Shown here: positions 18,529-27,038 of the stretch, in pieces
Position numbering within the stretch: position 1 is the stretch's first letter
How the letters are laid out: each line of letters begins with the position of its first letter
DNA from: Deltaproteobacteria bacterium
GTDB lineage: Bacteria; Myxococcota_A; UBA9042; PHBI01; JACKFB01
Assembly (NCBI GenBank): GCA_020632695.1
Contig: JACKFB010000020.1
Location: 22,192 to 86,191, forward strand
DNA: 64,000 nt
Direction of reading: 5' to 3'
Notes under the pieces: generated by a model
Databases searched by the model: none
The model's input: only the letters and a program-made list of their open reading frames with translations
Told to the model about the DNA's origin: nothing
Translations under genes and position numbers: made by a program

Positions 18529-19854
18529 GTGAAGTCCCTCCGCCTCCTCCCGGCCGCCACGACCGCCTTCGCGCTGCTGCTGCCGGCCATGACGGCCCGG
18601 CCCGCGACGCCGCCCGCACCCCTCCCCGAGCCGACGCCGGTGCTCGCGCCCGACGGGCCCATCCCCGCCGAAGCCCTGGGGGTGCCGACGCCCGTCACCG
18701 ACCCCAGCGGCCGAGCGCTGTACCACTTCTACGACAGCCTGCGGGCCAGCGCCCGCGGTGAGCACAAGACCCGCATCGTGGTCTACGGCGCCAGCCACGT
18801 GGCCGGCGACTTCTTCACCCGGGTGGTGCGGCACCGGCTGCAGGGGCTCTTCGGTGACGCGGGCATCGGCTTCGTCGTCCCGGCGCGCCCGTGGCGCGAC
18901 TACAACCAGCGCGACGCGAACCTCTCCTACTCCAATCGCGGCTGGGAGCAGTCCTACGTGAGCTCGCGCTGGGGCCGCGAGGACGGCCTCTACGGGCTGG
19001 CCGGCTGCTCGTTCCGCAGCAGCGACAAGCGCGCCTGGTGCAAGGTCTCCACCGCGCGCTCCAGCCCCTTCGGCGGCGCCTCCGACGAGATCGAGGTCTG
19101 GTACTGGAAGCAACCCCACGGCGGTGACTTCGACGTCGTCATCGACGGGGCGCGGAAGAAGCGGGTGAAGACCCGCGCCCGCGAGGCCAGCCCCGGCTAC
19201 GCGACCTTCGAGCTGACCGACGGACCCCACGAGGTCGAGATCCGCCCGCGGGGCAACGGCGAGGTGCTCCTCTTCGGCGTGGCGCTCGACCGCAGCCGCC
19301 CCGGCGTCGTGATGGACACGATGGGCATCAACGGCGCCCGCGCCTCGGCGCAGCTCCAGTGGGACCCGCGGCTCTTCGCCGAGCACCTCACCCGCCGCGA
19401 CCCCGACCTGGTGGTCCTGGCCTACGGGACCAACGCCATCGGCGACGACGACGACCCGATCGAGTCCTACGAGAAGCGGCTGGACCTGGTCGTCAACCGG
19501 GTGCGCTCGCTGCTGCCCCAGACGAGCTGCCTCATCGTGGGGCCCAGCGACCGGCCCATCAAGGTGGACAACGTCGGCCCCGATCGGGAGGAGTTCCTCT
19601 CGTTCCTCCCGCGCTCCCGGCAGGAGGCGGTCATCGCGGTGCAGCAGCGCGTCGCCCACCGCTACGGGTGCGGCCACTGGGACATGGCCGCCGCCATGGG
19701 GGGCACGCTCTCCATGGTCGAGTGGGTGGCGTCCGAGCCGCGCCTCGGGGCCCGCGACTACGTCCACCTGACCCGCGCCGGATACGAGCGCCTGGCCGAC
19801 CTGTTCTGGGACGCCCTCATGGCCGGCTACGACGGGGGCGCGCGCCTGGAGTAG
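18529..19854 (+). CDS. Exported SGNH/GDSL-type hydrolase
   Basis: A 441-residue protein with a signal peptide (MKSLRLLPAATTAFALLLPAM). The SGNH blocks are visible: Ser in YGASHVAGD near residue 84, Asn in AYGTNAIG, and the Asp/His pair in DYVHLTRAGY near residue 409. A beta-rich insert (~150-250) probably forms a carbohydrate-binding or lid domain. In envelope polysaccharide acetylation systems such SGNH proteins act with an MBOAT membrane protein, exactly the gene that follows 114 bases downstream. The role as an O-acetyltransferase or esterase of a surface glycan is inferred from this pairing. The GTG at 18529 gives the signal peptide; the frame's first codon, TTG at 18493, lies inside the promoter. 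Confidence 0.8.
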   Translation: MKSLRLLPAATTAFALLLPAMTARPATPPAPLPEPTPVLAPDGPIPAEALGVPTPVTDPSGRALYHFYDSLRASARGEHKTRIVVYGASHVAGDFFTRVVRHRLQGLFGDAGIGFVVPARPWRDYNQRDANLSYSNRGWEQSYVSSRWGREDGLYGLAGCSFRSSDKRAWCKVSTARSSPFGGASDEIEVWYWKQPHGGDFDVVIDGARKKRVKTRAREASPGYATFELTDGPHEVEIRPRGNGEVLLFGVALDRSRPGVVMDTMGINGARASAQLQWDPRLFAEHLTRRDPDLVVLAYGTNAIGDDDDPIESYEKRLDLVVNRVRSLLPQTSCLIVGPSDRPIKVDNVGPDREEFLSFLPRSRQEAVIAVQQRVAHRYGCGHWDMAAAMGGTLSMVEWVASEPRLGARDYVHLTRAGYERLADLFWDALMAGYDGGARLE

Positions 19855-19894
19855 CCCGCCGAAGCCCGCGGAGCGGCCCCCGCAGAGGAGCAGC

Positions 19895-19923
19895 TTGACC
19901 CGCGGGCGGTCTCACCCTAAAGA
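19895..19923 (+). promoter_or_regulatory. Candidate promoter of the MBOAT gene
   Basis: TTGACC (19895-19900), a 17-base spacer and TAAAGA (19918-19923), 45 bases before the ATG at 19969. It suggests the MBOAT gene can be expressed separately from the SGNH gene. Confidence 0.5.
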
Positions 19924-19968
19924 CACGCCCTCCGCCGTCGGCGCCCTCGACGCCTCCCGGGAGCACCC

Positions 19969-21399
19969 ATGCTCTTCAACAGCCTCGAGTACGCGATCTT
20001 CTTGATCGCGGTCCTCGTGGTGTACTGGGCCCTGGCCCGTACACGGGCGCTGCGGATCGCATTCCTGCTCGTCGCCAGCTACGTCTTCTACGCCGCGTCG
20101 AACCCCTGGTTCATCTCGCTGCTGGCGGCCTCGACGGTCACCGACTACTTCGCCGCCCTCGGCATGGACCGCGCGCGCGCTCGCGAGCGGCCGGGCGCGC
20201 GCAAGGCCTGGCTGATCCTGAGCCTGGTGCTCAACCTCGGCCTGCTGGCCGTGTTCAAGTACTCGAACTTCTTCTACGAGTCGGTGGTCGACCTCGCCAA
20301 CCTCTTCGGGGCCGGCTGGACCTTCGAGCGTCTGGACATCCTGCTGCCCGCCGGCATCAGCTTCTACACCTTCCAGACGATGAGCTACTCCATCGACGTC
20401 TACCGCGGGAAGCTCGAGCCCGAGCGCAGCTTCCTGCGATTCGCCTTCTTCGTCGGCTACTTCCCGCAGCTCGTCGCCGGCCCCATCGTCCGCGCCATCG
20501 ACTTCCTGCCGCAGATCCCGAAGCCCCCCTTCGTGTCGCGGCTCCAGGCCGGGCGCGCCTTCTGGCTCATCGGCATCGGCCTGTTCAAGAAGGTGGTCAT
20601 CGCCGACTACCTGGCGGTGAACCTGGTCGACCGCGTCTTCGATGCTCCAGAGCGCTTCAGCTCCGTCGAGATCCTGCTCGGGCTCTACGCCTACACGATG
20701 CAGGTCTACATGGACTTCTCCGCGTACTCGGACATCGCCATCGGCTCGGCGCTGCTGATGGGCTTCCACCTGCCCGACAACTTCGACCGCCCCTACGCCG
20801 CCACCAGCATCGCCGACTTCTGGCGTCGGTGGCACATGACGCTCGGCTCGTGGCTGCGCGACTACCTCTACTACCCCCTGGGCGGCTCCCGCCGCGGCGA
20901 CGGGCGCGCCTACCTCAACCTCTACATCACCTTCCTGCTCATCGGCCTCTGGCACGGCGCCCGCTGGACCTTCGTGGCCTACGGCTTCCTCCACGCGACG
21001 GCCATGTGCATCAACCGCTACTTCCGCGTCCACGTGGGCGGCCGCGACAAGACGCCGCACTGGGGCTGGGCCTGGCTGTGGCGGGTCGCCCTGACGCTGC
21101 ACTTCGTGGTGTTCGCGCGCATCCTCTTCCGGTCCCAGTCCTTCGGCCAGGCCGCCGACGTCGCGAGCGCCCTGGTCTCCGGGGGCACCCACGTGACCGC
21201 CATGACGCCGCTGCTGTGGGGGATGCTCCTGGGCTCCTTCGTGGTTCATTGGCTGCCGCGGCGCTATGTCGATGGCATCGGGCGCACCTACGAGCGCCTG
21301 CCCATCGTGCTGCAGGGCGCCCTGCTGGCGGCGGCCATCCTGATGATGATGCAGGTGGCCAGCGCCGACGTCGTCCCCTTCATCTACTTCCAGTTCTGA
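19969..21399 (+). CDS. AlgI-like MBOAT O-acyltransferase
   Basis: A 476-residue polytopic membrane protein of the AlgI/DltB/PatA branch of MBOAT. Visible family features: MLFNSLEYAIFLI start, LPAGISFYTFQTMSYSID, YFPQLVAGPIVR, RRWHMTLGSWLRDYLYYPLGG and the active-site His in GLWHGARWTF near residue 325. AlgI-type proteins carry acyl groups across the membrane for O-acetylation of exported polysaccharides. It lies between an SGNH hydrolase and a PEGA-like protein, eight bases upstream of the latter. The polysaccharide it acts on is not encoded in this window. Confidence 0.92.
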   Translation: MLFNSLEYAIFLIAVLVVYWALARTRALRIAFLLVASYVFYAASNPWFISLLAASTVTDYFAALGMDRARARERPGARKAWLILSLVLNLGLLAVFKYSNFFYESVVDLANLFGAGWTFERLDILLPAGISFYTFQTMSYSIDVYRGKLEPERSFLRFAFFVGYFPQLVAGPIVRAIDFLPQIPKPPFVSRLQAGRAFWLIGIGLFKKVVIADYLAVNLVDRVFDAPERFSSVEILLGLYAYTMQVYMDFSAYSDIAIGSALLMGFHLPDNFDRPYAATSIADFWRRWHMTLGSWLRDYLYYPLGGSRRGDGRAYLNLYITFLLIGLWHGARWTFVAYGFLHATAMCINRYFRVHVGGRDKTPHWGWAWLWRVALTLHFVVFARILFRSQSFGQAADVASALVSGGTHVTAMTPLLWGMLLGSFVVHWLPRRYVDGIGRTYERLPIVLQGALLAAAILMMMQVASADVVPFIYFQF

Positions 21400-21406
21400 G
21401 CGCGAG

Positions 21407-22483
21407 ATGGCCACCTTCCACGAGATCGAGACCCCCGACCAGGCCGAGCCCTGGGACGGCCGCGGCCTGCCTCCGGGCGCGCGCCGGACCTTCGTCGGGC
21501 TCATCGGCGTGCTCGCGGTGGCCTCCGTCCCCTACCTGGTGCCCGGCCTGGAGGACTACCGGGCGTGGGTGCCCGGCGAGCCGCTGCCCTTCAGCCGGCA
21601 GTTCCGCACCGACGTGGCGATGCGCTTTCACGGCGCGGTCGCCGAGGGGGCGTCGGACGACGGGCTGGTCGCCAGCGAGAAGGCGGCGCTGGAGGCGACG
21701 GCCGGGCTGGACGACGACGAGGCGCCCGCGGCGCCGTCGCTGCTGGTGGTGAATGGGGCGGAGGCCGGGGCGGAGGCCGGGGCCGGGGCCGAGACCGGGG
21801 CCGAGGCCGGGGCCGGGGCCGGGGCCGGGGCCGAGACCGGGGCCGGGGCCGAGACCGGGGCCGGGGCCGGGGCCGGGGCCGAGGCCGAGACCGAGGCCGG
21901 GGCCGAGACCGGGGCCGGGGCCGAGACCGGGGCCGGGGCTGGTGTGGCTGGGGAGGCGGCTGCGGTGGTCGATACGGCCGTGCTGGCGGTGCAGTCGCGG
22001 CCTCCGGGGGCGACGGTGTATCGGGGGGAGGGGGATGAGGCGGAGGTGCTCTGCGTGACGCCCTGCGACGACATCACCGTGGCGGCGGGGGAGGCTTCCG
22101 AGGTGCTGGTGCTGCGGCTGGACGGGCACCTGGACGCGACGTTGACCGCGCGGCTGGACGCGGGCTCGGTGTTCCGGGCTACCACCGTGCTCGACCCGGA
22201 GCCGCCGGCCAGCAGCGGTCGGTCGCGTCGCGCCCCGCGGGCCGCGGCGCCGCCGGCCGAGCCGAGCTCGGCGCTCCCGAAGGGCGCCGCGTCGTCCACC
22301 AGCGCGCCGGAACCGGCGGCCGCGACCGGCGGGAACACGACGGTCGCTCCCGCGCCCTCGCCGGCGACCGCGGAGCCCGCGCCGGCCGCCAAGCCCCGCC
22401 CGAAGCTGCCGCGCCTGCGCGAGGGAAGCCAGGCGCCGCCTGCGCGAAAGCTCCCCGGGTTGCGTACGGACGACGCGGAGTAG
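21407..22483 (+). CDS. Membrane protein with Gly/Ala/Glu repeat and PEGA-like domain
   Basis: A 358-residue protein. Residues ~25-50 include a single membrane segment (TFVGLIGVLAVASVPYLVPG), so the N-terminus is cytoplasmic and the rest periplasmic. Residues ~118-178 are a low-complexity (G/E)A(E/T/G) repeat. Residues ~185-260 look like a PEGA domain (LAVQSRPPGATVYRG...TPCDDITVAAG..VLVLRLDGH), a small beta domain common in surface proteins. The tail is Pro/Ala-rich with basic patches. It starts 8 bases after the MBOAT gene, so it is almost certainly co-transcribed and may scaffold the acylation machinery; that role is inferred. Confidence 0.75.
   Translation: MATFHEIETPDQAEPWDGRGLPPGARRTFVGLIGVLAVASVPYLVPGLEDYRAWVPGEPLPFSRQFRTDVAMRFHGAVAEGASDDGLVASEKAALEATAGLDDDEAPAAPSLLVVNGAEAGAEAGAGAETGAEAGAGAGAGAETGAGAETGAGAGAGAEAETEAGAETGAGAETGAGAGVAGEAAAVVDTAVLAVQSRPPGATVYRGEGDEAEVLCVTPCDDITVAAGEASEVLVLRLDGHLDATLTARLDAGSVFRATTVLDPEPPASSGRSRRAPRAAAPPAEPSSALPKGAASSTSAPEPAAATGGNTTVAPAPSPATAEPAPAAKPRPKLPRLREGSQAPPARKLPGLRTDDAE
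21761..21939 (+). repeat. GGGGCC / GAGGCC / GAGACC hexanucleotide repeat
   Basis: About thirty consecutive hexanucleotides of three related types fill this stretch inside the PEGA-like gene. Each unit keeps the reading frame and adds two residues. G-runs of four at six-base spacing on the coding strand could form G-quadruplexes. Such a tract is expected to vary in length between isolates. Confidence 0.9.
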
Positions 22484-22585
22484 ACAATCCCGCCCGCCCG
22501 CCACGGAGCCTTCGATGCCGCGATCTCGTCTCGACCCTCTCTCCCACCGCTCCTCCACGCTCCCGCCCGGCCGGGGCTGACCGGC

Positions 22586-24838
22586 GTGGCCAAGAGCGAC
22601 AAGCGCCTCTCCACCGTCGCCGCCACGCCCCCCGTGGCCTACGCGTGCGATCTGGACTATCTGCAGGACGAGCTCCGCTGGATCGAGGCGCGGGCGGCCC
22701 GCCTCGCCACCGTGCGTCGCCTCGAGCTCCTCGACGCCGCCGAGGGGGAGGTCCCCGGCCGCCCCTGGCCCGGCGACGACGACGGGGGCATGTCACCGCG
22801 CGTGCTCAAGCGCCGCCTGCGCGAGCTGACCCGCGAGGAGGCCCGCCTCCGCGACGAGATCGACGCCCGCCGCGCCTGCCGCGACGCCGACGCCGAGCCG
22901 CTGGCCCTGGATCGCCTCACCGCGCTCTACGAGCTCGATCCCTTCGAACGCGCCGTCCTGCTGCTGGCGTCGGCCCCCTGCTTCTCGCGCCGCTTCGACG
23001 AGCTCTACGGCGAGCTGGACGCCGACGGCGTCGGCAACGGCCTCACCGTCGAGGTGGTCTTCAACTTCCTCGAGGTCTCCTTCGCCGAGCGCATCCGCCG
23101 CCGCACGGCCTTCGCGCCCGCCTCGCGGCTGGCCTCCAACGATCTGGTGGCGGTCTCGATGGGCGGGCGCTACATGGCCCCCAAGGACCTGCTCACCGCC
23201 GACGTGGACATCTCGGCGCGCACCTTCAGCCTGCTGCTGGGCGAGGAGGCCCTCAGCGACGACTTCCTGGAGTTCTCCTCGGTGGAGGAGCCGCGGGTCG
23301 CCCTCGAGCAGGTCGTGCTCAACGACGAGGACAAGCGCCGCATCCTCTCTGTGGTCGAGCGCCACGACGCCTACCTGGTCAGCCGCAAGGCCTGGGGCTT
23401 CGACGACGTCATCGGCTACGGGCGCGGCGTCCTCATGCTCTTCCACGGCCCGCCCGGCACCGGCAAGACCATGACGGCCCACGCGATCGCCCACCACGTG
23501 GGCAAGCGCATCCTCAACGTCGATCTGCCCGCCTTCGTCGGCCACATCGAGGCCGACCGCTACCTGCCGGCGCTCTTTCGCGAGGCCCGGCTGCAGAACG
23601 CCATCCTCTTCTTCGACGAGTGCGAGGTGCTCTTCGGGCAGCGTCAGGCCGGCAACCTCTTGATGACCATGCTGCTGGGCGAGATCGAGCGCTTCGAGGG
23701 CATCGCCGTCCTGGCCACCAACCTCCCCGAGGCGATGGACGAGGCCCTGGACCGCCGCATCCTCATCAAGGTCCGCTTCCCGCAGCCCGACCGCCAGGCC
23801 CGCCTCGAGATCTGGCGCAAGCACCTGCCCGACACGGCTCCCCTGGCGCCGGACATCGACCTGGAGGCCCTGGCCGACCGCTTCGAGATGACCGGCGGCT
23901 ACATCAAGAACGCCGTCCTGGTCGCCGTCGCCGAGGCGGTGCACGGCGGCGGAGACACCCCCCAGATCACCATGGCCCACCTGGAGGCCGCCGCGCGCCA
24001 GCAGCTCGACCGACCCCTGGACGACGACGGCTCCATGGTGCGGCCCAAGGTGCGCCTGGAGGACGTCGTGCTCCCGGCGCCGCTGCGGGTGAAGGTCGAC
24101 GAGCTCATCGACGCAGCCCGCAGCCTGCGCACCGTGCTGCACCGCTGGGGCATCGGCCGCCACCTGACCTACGGCAAGGGCGTGTCGGCGCTCTTCTTTG
24201 GCGAGCCGGGTACGGGAAAGACGCTGTGCGCCGAGGCCATCGCCTGCGAGCTGACCCGCCCGCTGCTGGTCGCGGCCATCCCCACCCTGGTCTCCAAATA
24301 CGTCGGCGAGACCGAGAAGAACCTGCAGTGGCTCTTCACCCAGGCGCGGGCCCACGGCGCCGTGCTCTTCCTCGACGAGGCCGACTCGCTGCTCATGCAG
24401 CGCGGCGAGGGGCGGGCGTCGCGCCACGACGACTCGGCGGTCAACACCTTCCTCAAGCTGGTCGAGCGCCACGACGGCGTCGTGCTGATGGCCACCAACC
24501 TCCCCGACAAGCTCGACCCGGCGCTGACCCGGCGCCTGACCTACCGCCTCGAGTTTCCCTTCCCCGACCCCACGCTGCGCGCCGGGATCTGGCGCCGCCT
24601 CTTGCCGGTGGATCTCCCCACCGAGGGCGAGCTGGACGTCGACCGCCTCGGCCGCGGCTGGCGCCTGGCCGGCGGGCACATCAAGAACGCCGTGTTCAAG
24701 GCGGCCTTCCGCGCCGCCAGCGCCGGCGGGCTGGTGTCCCAGGCCCTGCTGGAGGAGGCGGCCCGCGAGGAGCTCGAGTCGGCCCAGGCCGGCAAGAAGC
24801 CCCCCATCGGCTTCGGCACTCCGGGCTCGGGCACGTGA
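22586..24838 (+). CDS. Double AAA-module ATPase
   Basis: A 750-residue cytoplasmic protein with a ~240-residue helical N-terminal region followed by two classical AAA modules. Module 1 has Walker A GPPGTGKTM near residue 287 and Walker B ILFFDECEVLFG. Module 2 has Walker A GEPGTGKTL near 538, Walker B VLFLDEADSLL, and ATNLPDKLDPALTRR with the arginine-finger-type pair. Module 1 also has TNLPEAMDEALDRR. Two active-looking modules suggest a hexameric unfoldase or remodelling ATPase of the Cdc48/ARC kind, but the N-terminal domain is unlike Cdc48. It starts at GTG 22586. Its stop overlaps the next gene by GTGA, linking it to a lipoprotein on the other side of the membrane. The partner is unknown. 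Confidence 0.85.
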   Translation: MAKSDKRLSTVAATPPVAYACDLDYLQDELRWIEARAARLATVRRLELLDAAEGEVPGRPWPGDDDGGMSPRVLKRRLRELTREEARLRDEIDARRACRDADAEPLALDRLTALYELDPFERAVLLLASAPCFSRRFDELYGELDADGVGNGLTVEVVFNFLEVSFAERIRRRTAFAPASRLASNDLVAVSMGGRYMAPKDLLTADVDISARTFSLLLGEEALSDDFLEFSSVEEPRVALEQVVLNDEDKRRILSVVERHDAYLVSRKAWGFDDVIGYGRGVLMLFHGPPGTGKTMTAHAIAHHVGKRILNVDLPAFVGHIEADRYLPALFREARLQNAILFFDECEVLFGQRQAGNLLMTMLLGEIERFEGIAVLATNLPEAMDEALDRRILIKVRFPQPDRQARLEIWRKHLPDTAPLAPDIDLEALADRFEMTGGYIKNAVLVAVAEAVHGGGDTPQITMAHLEAAARQQLDRPLDDDGSMVRPKVRLEDVVLPAPLRVKVDELIDAARSLRTVLHRWGIGRHLTYGKGVSALFFGEPGTGKTLCAEAIACELTRPLLVAAIPTLVSKYVGETEKNLQWLFTQARAHGAVLFLDEADSLLMQRGEGRASRHDDSAVNTFLKLVERHDGVVLMATNLPDKLDPALTRRLTYRLEFPFPDPTLRAGIWRRLLPVDLPTEGELDVDRLGRGWRLAGGHIKNAVFKAAFRAASAGGLVSQALLEEAAREELESAQAGKKPPIGFGTPGSGT

Positions 24839-25779
24839 CGGCGAGGGCCCGACTCGCCACCGCCCTCGTGCTCGGGTGGGCCGCCTGCGCCGCCCCCGAG
24901 CGCCGCCCGGCCGAGCCTGTCGAGCCGGCGGCCTGCGCCCCGCCCACCGGCGCCCTGGCCGAGCGCATCCGCACCATCGTCGCCGCGCCCACCGTCCGCG
25001 CCAGGCTCCGCCCGGCCGCCGGTCAGGACCCGCGCCGCCTGGCGGGCGCCGTCGCCGCGCGCCTCGCCCAGGCGGGCGGTGACGTGCTCGAGAGCGAGGT
25101 GGCGTCGGGCGAGCTCCGGATGCGCCTGCGGCTGCGCGAGTCCACGCCCGACGCCTTCCGCGCGCTGCTCGCCCCCGGCGAGTTCGGCATCCATCCGGTC
25201 GATGACGCCGCGGTGCGGGCGATGGCCGAGCGCATCCGCACCCGGCTGGTCCTGGCCCCCGAGCTCCGGCTCGAGCGCTGGGACGACGGCCCGGCCGAGG
25301 TGGTCGGCGAGGACCGCGAGGCCCTCGACCGCTTCATCGCCGACCTCCCGCGGCCCGAGGGGAGCCGCTGGGTGCTCATGGACACCGCCGCGCTCGGCGG
25401 ACCGTCGACCTGGCGCGCCATGCTGGTCGGCCCCGCCCGCTTCTCGGGTGAGGACCTCGACCGGTGCGCGGTGGGCGTCGAGAGCGGCCCCGGGACCCCG
25501 CCCCAGCTCGTCCTGGCCTTGGGCGCCCAGGCCGCGCCCGGCTTCACCGCCTGGACCGGCGACCGGGTCGGGCAGCGCATCGCCTTCGTCGTGGACGGCG
25601 CGGTCATCGCGGCGCCCCAGGTGCAGGAGGCGGTCCCCGGCCGGCGCCTGGTGTTCTCCGGCACGGCGCCCGGCGCCGTCGAGACCGTGGCGGTGCTGCT
25701 ACGCGGCGGGCCCCTGGACGCGCGCCCCGAGCTGGTCGACTTCCTCGTGGACATGACCCGGGCGGCCCCGACGCGGTGA
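24835..25779 (+). CDS. Lipoprotein with a SecD P1-head-like domain
   Basis: A 314-residue protein with a lipoprotein signal (VTARARLATALVLGWAAC). The C-terminal ~90 residues closely follow the first periplasmic head domain of SecD: LALGAQAAPGFTAWTGDRVG, IAFVVDGAVIAAPQVQEAV, then LVFSGTAPGAVETVAVLLRGGPLD, matching the conserved VGKRLAIVLDG..ISAP..I and ALLLRSGALP pattern. The preceding ~150 residues may match the SecD P1 base. None of the SecD transmembrane helices is present. SecD P1 helps pull exported proteins across the inner membrane, so this free-standing lipoprotein may bind exported substrates. Its start codon overlaps the stop of the AAA ATPase gene. Confidence 0.8.
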   Translation: MTARARLATALVLGWAACAAPERRPAEPVEPAACAPPTGALAERIRTIVAAPTVRARLRPAAGQDPRRLAGAVAARLAQAGGDVLESEVASGELRMRLRLRESTPDAFRALLAPGEFGIHPVDDAAVRAMAERIRTRLVLAPELRLERWDDGPAEVVGEDREALDRFIADLPRPEGSRWVLMDTAALGGPSTWRAMLVGPARFSGEDLDRCAVGVESGPGTPPQLVLALGAQAAPGFTAWTGDRVGQRIAFVVDGAVIAAPQVQEAVPGRRLVFSGTAPGAVETVAVLLRGGPLDARPELVDFLVDMTRAAPTR

Positions 25780-25846
25780 GCCCGGTCAAAGCCGAGCGGG
25801 GCGCCAGCGAGCCAGCCGTGCGACGGGACGCTCTGGGGCCGACCGC

Positions 25847-26980
25847 TCAGGCGGCGATGAAGTCGGCGACGTCGGTCCAGAGCGACTCGAAGCCCTGCCG
25901 CGTGAAGCGGGAGCCCGAGGGCAGCCAGTCCACGTGCGGCGGGTCGTGGGAGGGGCCCCGGAAGTGGCCGATGACGTCCAGGTGGTCCGCCCAGGCGGCG
26001 TGGATGACCTCGCCCCAGGGCTGCGAGCGGGTCGGCACGATCCCGTCGTTGGCGGTGGGCGGCGGCAGCTCGCCGAAGAGCCGCGCCAGCAGCGCGCCCG
26101 TCTCGGGGCCGTCGGCGCCGCGCGGCAGCGGCTCGCCCGGCTCGAATCCGGCGCGCCGCTCCAGCCAGCGATACACGGCGTGGAGCACCTGCCCGGGCGC
26201 GTCCAGCCCCAGCTCCGCCGCGTCCCAGAGCCCCGGGCGCCGGCCCCGCGTCACCACCGACGCGCGCCGGATGTCGGGGCGGTCGCGCAGCATCGAACGC
26301 AGCAGCTCGGTCCCCTCGGGCGTGAGCTGGCGGATGAGTGAGCGGTCGCGCCCCACGTCGTCGAAGAACGCGGCCAGGGCGGCGCGCCGCTCCGAGCTGA
26401 AGTCGTCGAGCAGCTCGGCCTCGATCTGGTCGAAGAGCCCCTCGGCCACGCCCGCGGCGCTGTCGAGGCGGTTGAGCACGCGCACGAAGCCCTGCATGGC
26501 GGCGAAGGACATGCGCCGGTTGCGCACCAGATCCACCGTGGCGAGGCTGAGCAGCCGCAGCACCTTGTCACCGGCGAAGCCGACGAAGGACGCCGCCAGC
26601 GGGGCGCCGAAGTGCGGCGTGGCGATGGTGACGATGCTGCGCACCCGCGACGCCAGCGCCTGGACCTCGGCAGGAGCGCCGATGTCCGCGTCGGGCGTGG
26701 TGAACAGGCGCGCGTCGAGACCGCCGGTGGAGTGTCCGATCAGGTGGATGGGGCCACCGCCCGCGTCGCACTCGGCGATGATCTCGCCCAGCCGCCGCGC
26801 GCGCTCGATGATCGAGGCGGTCGGCCGCGTGGGCACGTCGTGGACGATGACCTCCAGCCCGCGCTGGACGAAGAGCGGCCCGAGGAACTCGCGGACGTGC
26901 GTGAAGTAGCGCAGCGTCCCCAGGTTGGCGAAGCCGAAGAAGCCCGGGATCAGGTAGACTTGGTGCGGGGTCGTGCTCAT
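25847..26980 (-). CDS. Alpha/beta hydrolase, triacylglycerol lipase-like
   Basis: A 377-residue hydrolase without an obvious signal peptide: oxyanion strand VYLIPGFFGFAN, nucleophile elbow IGHSTGGLDAR, TIATPHFGAPLA, and a likely late Asp/His pair in NDGIVPTRSQ and ADHLDVIGHF. The HSTGG elbow and ATPHFGAP run are typical of lipase/LipA-like and PGAP1-like esterases acting on lipid esters. The substrate is unknown. The ATG at 26980 follows a modest GAGGGTG ribosome site. It lies 58 bases downstream of the gene at 27039 on the same strand and may share its transcript. Confidence 0.75.
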   Translation of the reverse strand: MSTTPHQVYLIPGFFGFANLGTLRYFTHVREFLGPLFVQRGLEVIVHDVPTRPTASIIERARRLGEIIAECDAGGGPIHLIGHSTGGLDARLFTTPDADIGAPAEVQALASRVRSIVTIATPHFGAPLAASFVGFAGDKVLRLLSLATVDLVRNRRMSFAAMQGFVRVLNRLDSAAGVAEGLFDQIEAELLDDFSSERRAALAAFFDDVGRDRSLIRQLTPEGTELLRSMLRDRPDIRRASVVTRGRRPGLWDAAELGLDAPGQVLHAVYRWLERRAGFEPGEPLPRGADGPETGALLARLFGELPPPTANDGIVPTRSQPWGEVIHAAWADHLDVIGHFRGPSHDPPHVDWLPSGSRFTRQGFESLWTDVADFIAA

Positions 26981-27038
26981 CGGTGGTCACCCTCTGGCGC
27001 TTCGGCAGCCCGGCTCACCGCGAGCCCCGCTGATCTCG

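Noticed and set aside
21761..21939. Possible CRISPR array
   Set aside because: The units are contiguous hexanucleotides without spacers and sit inside a coding frame.
24835..25779. Full SecD translocase subunit
   Set aside because: None of the six transmembrane helices is present; only the periplasmic head-like domain is.
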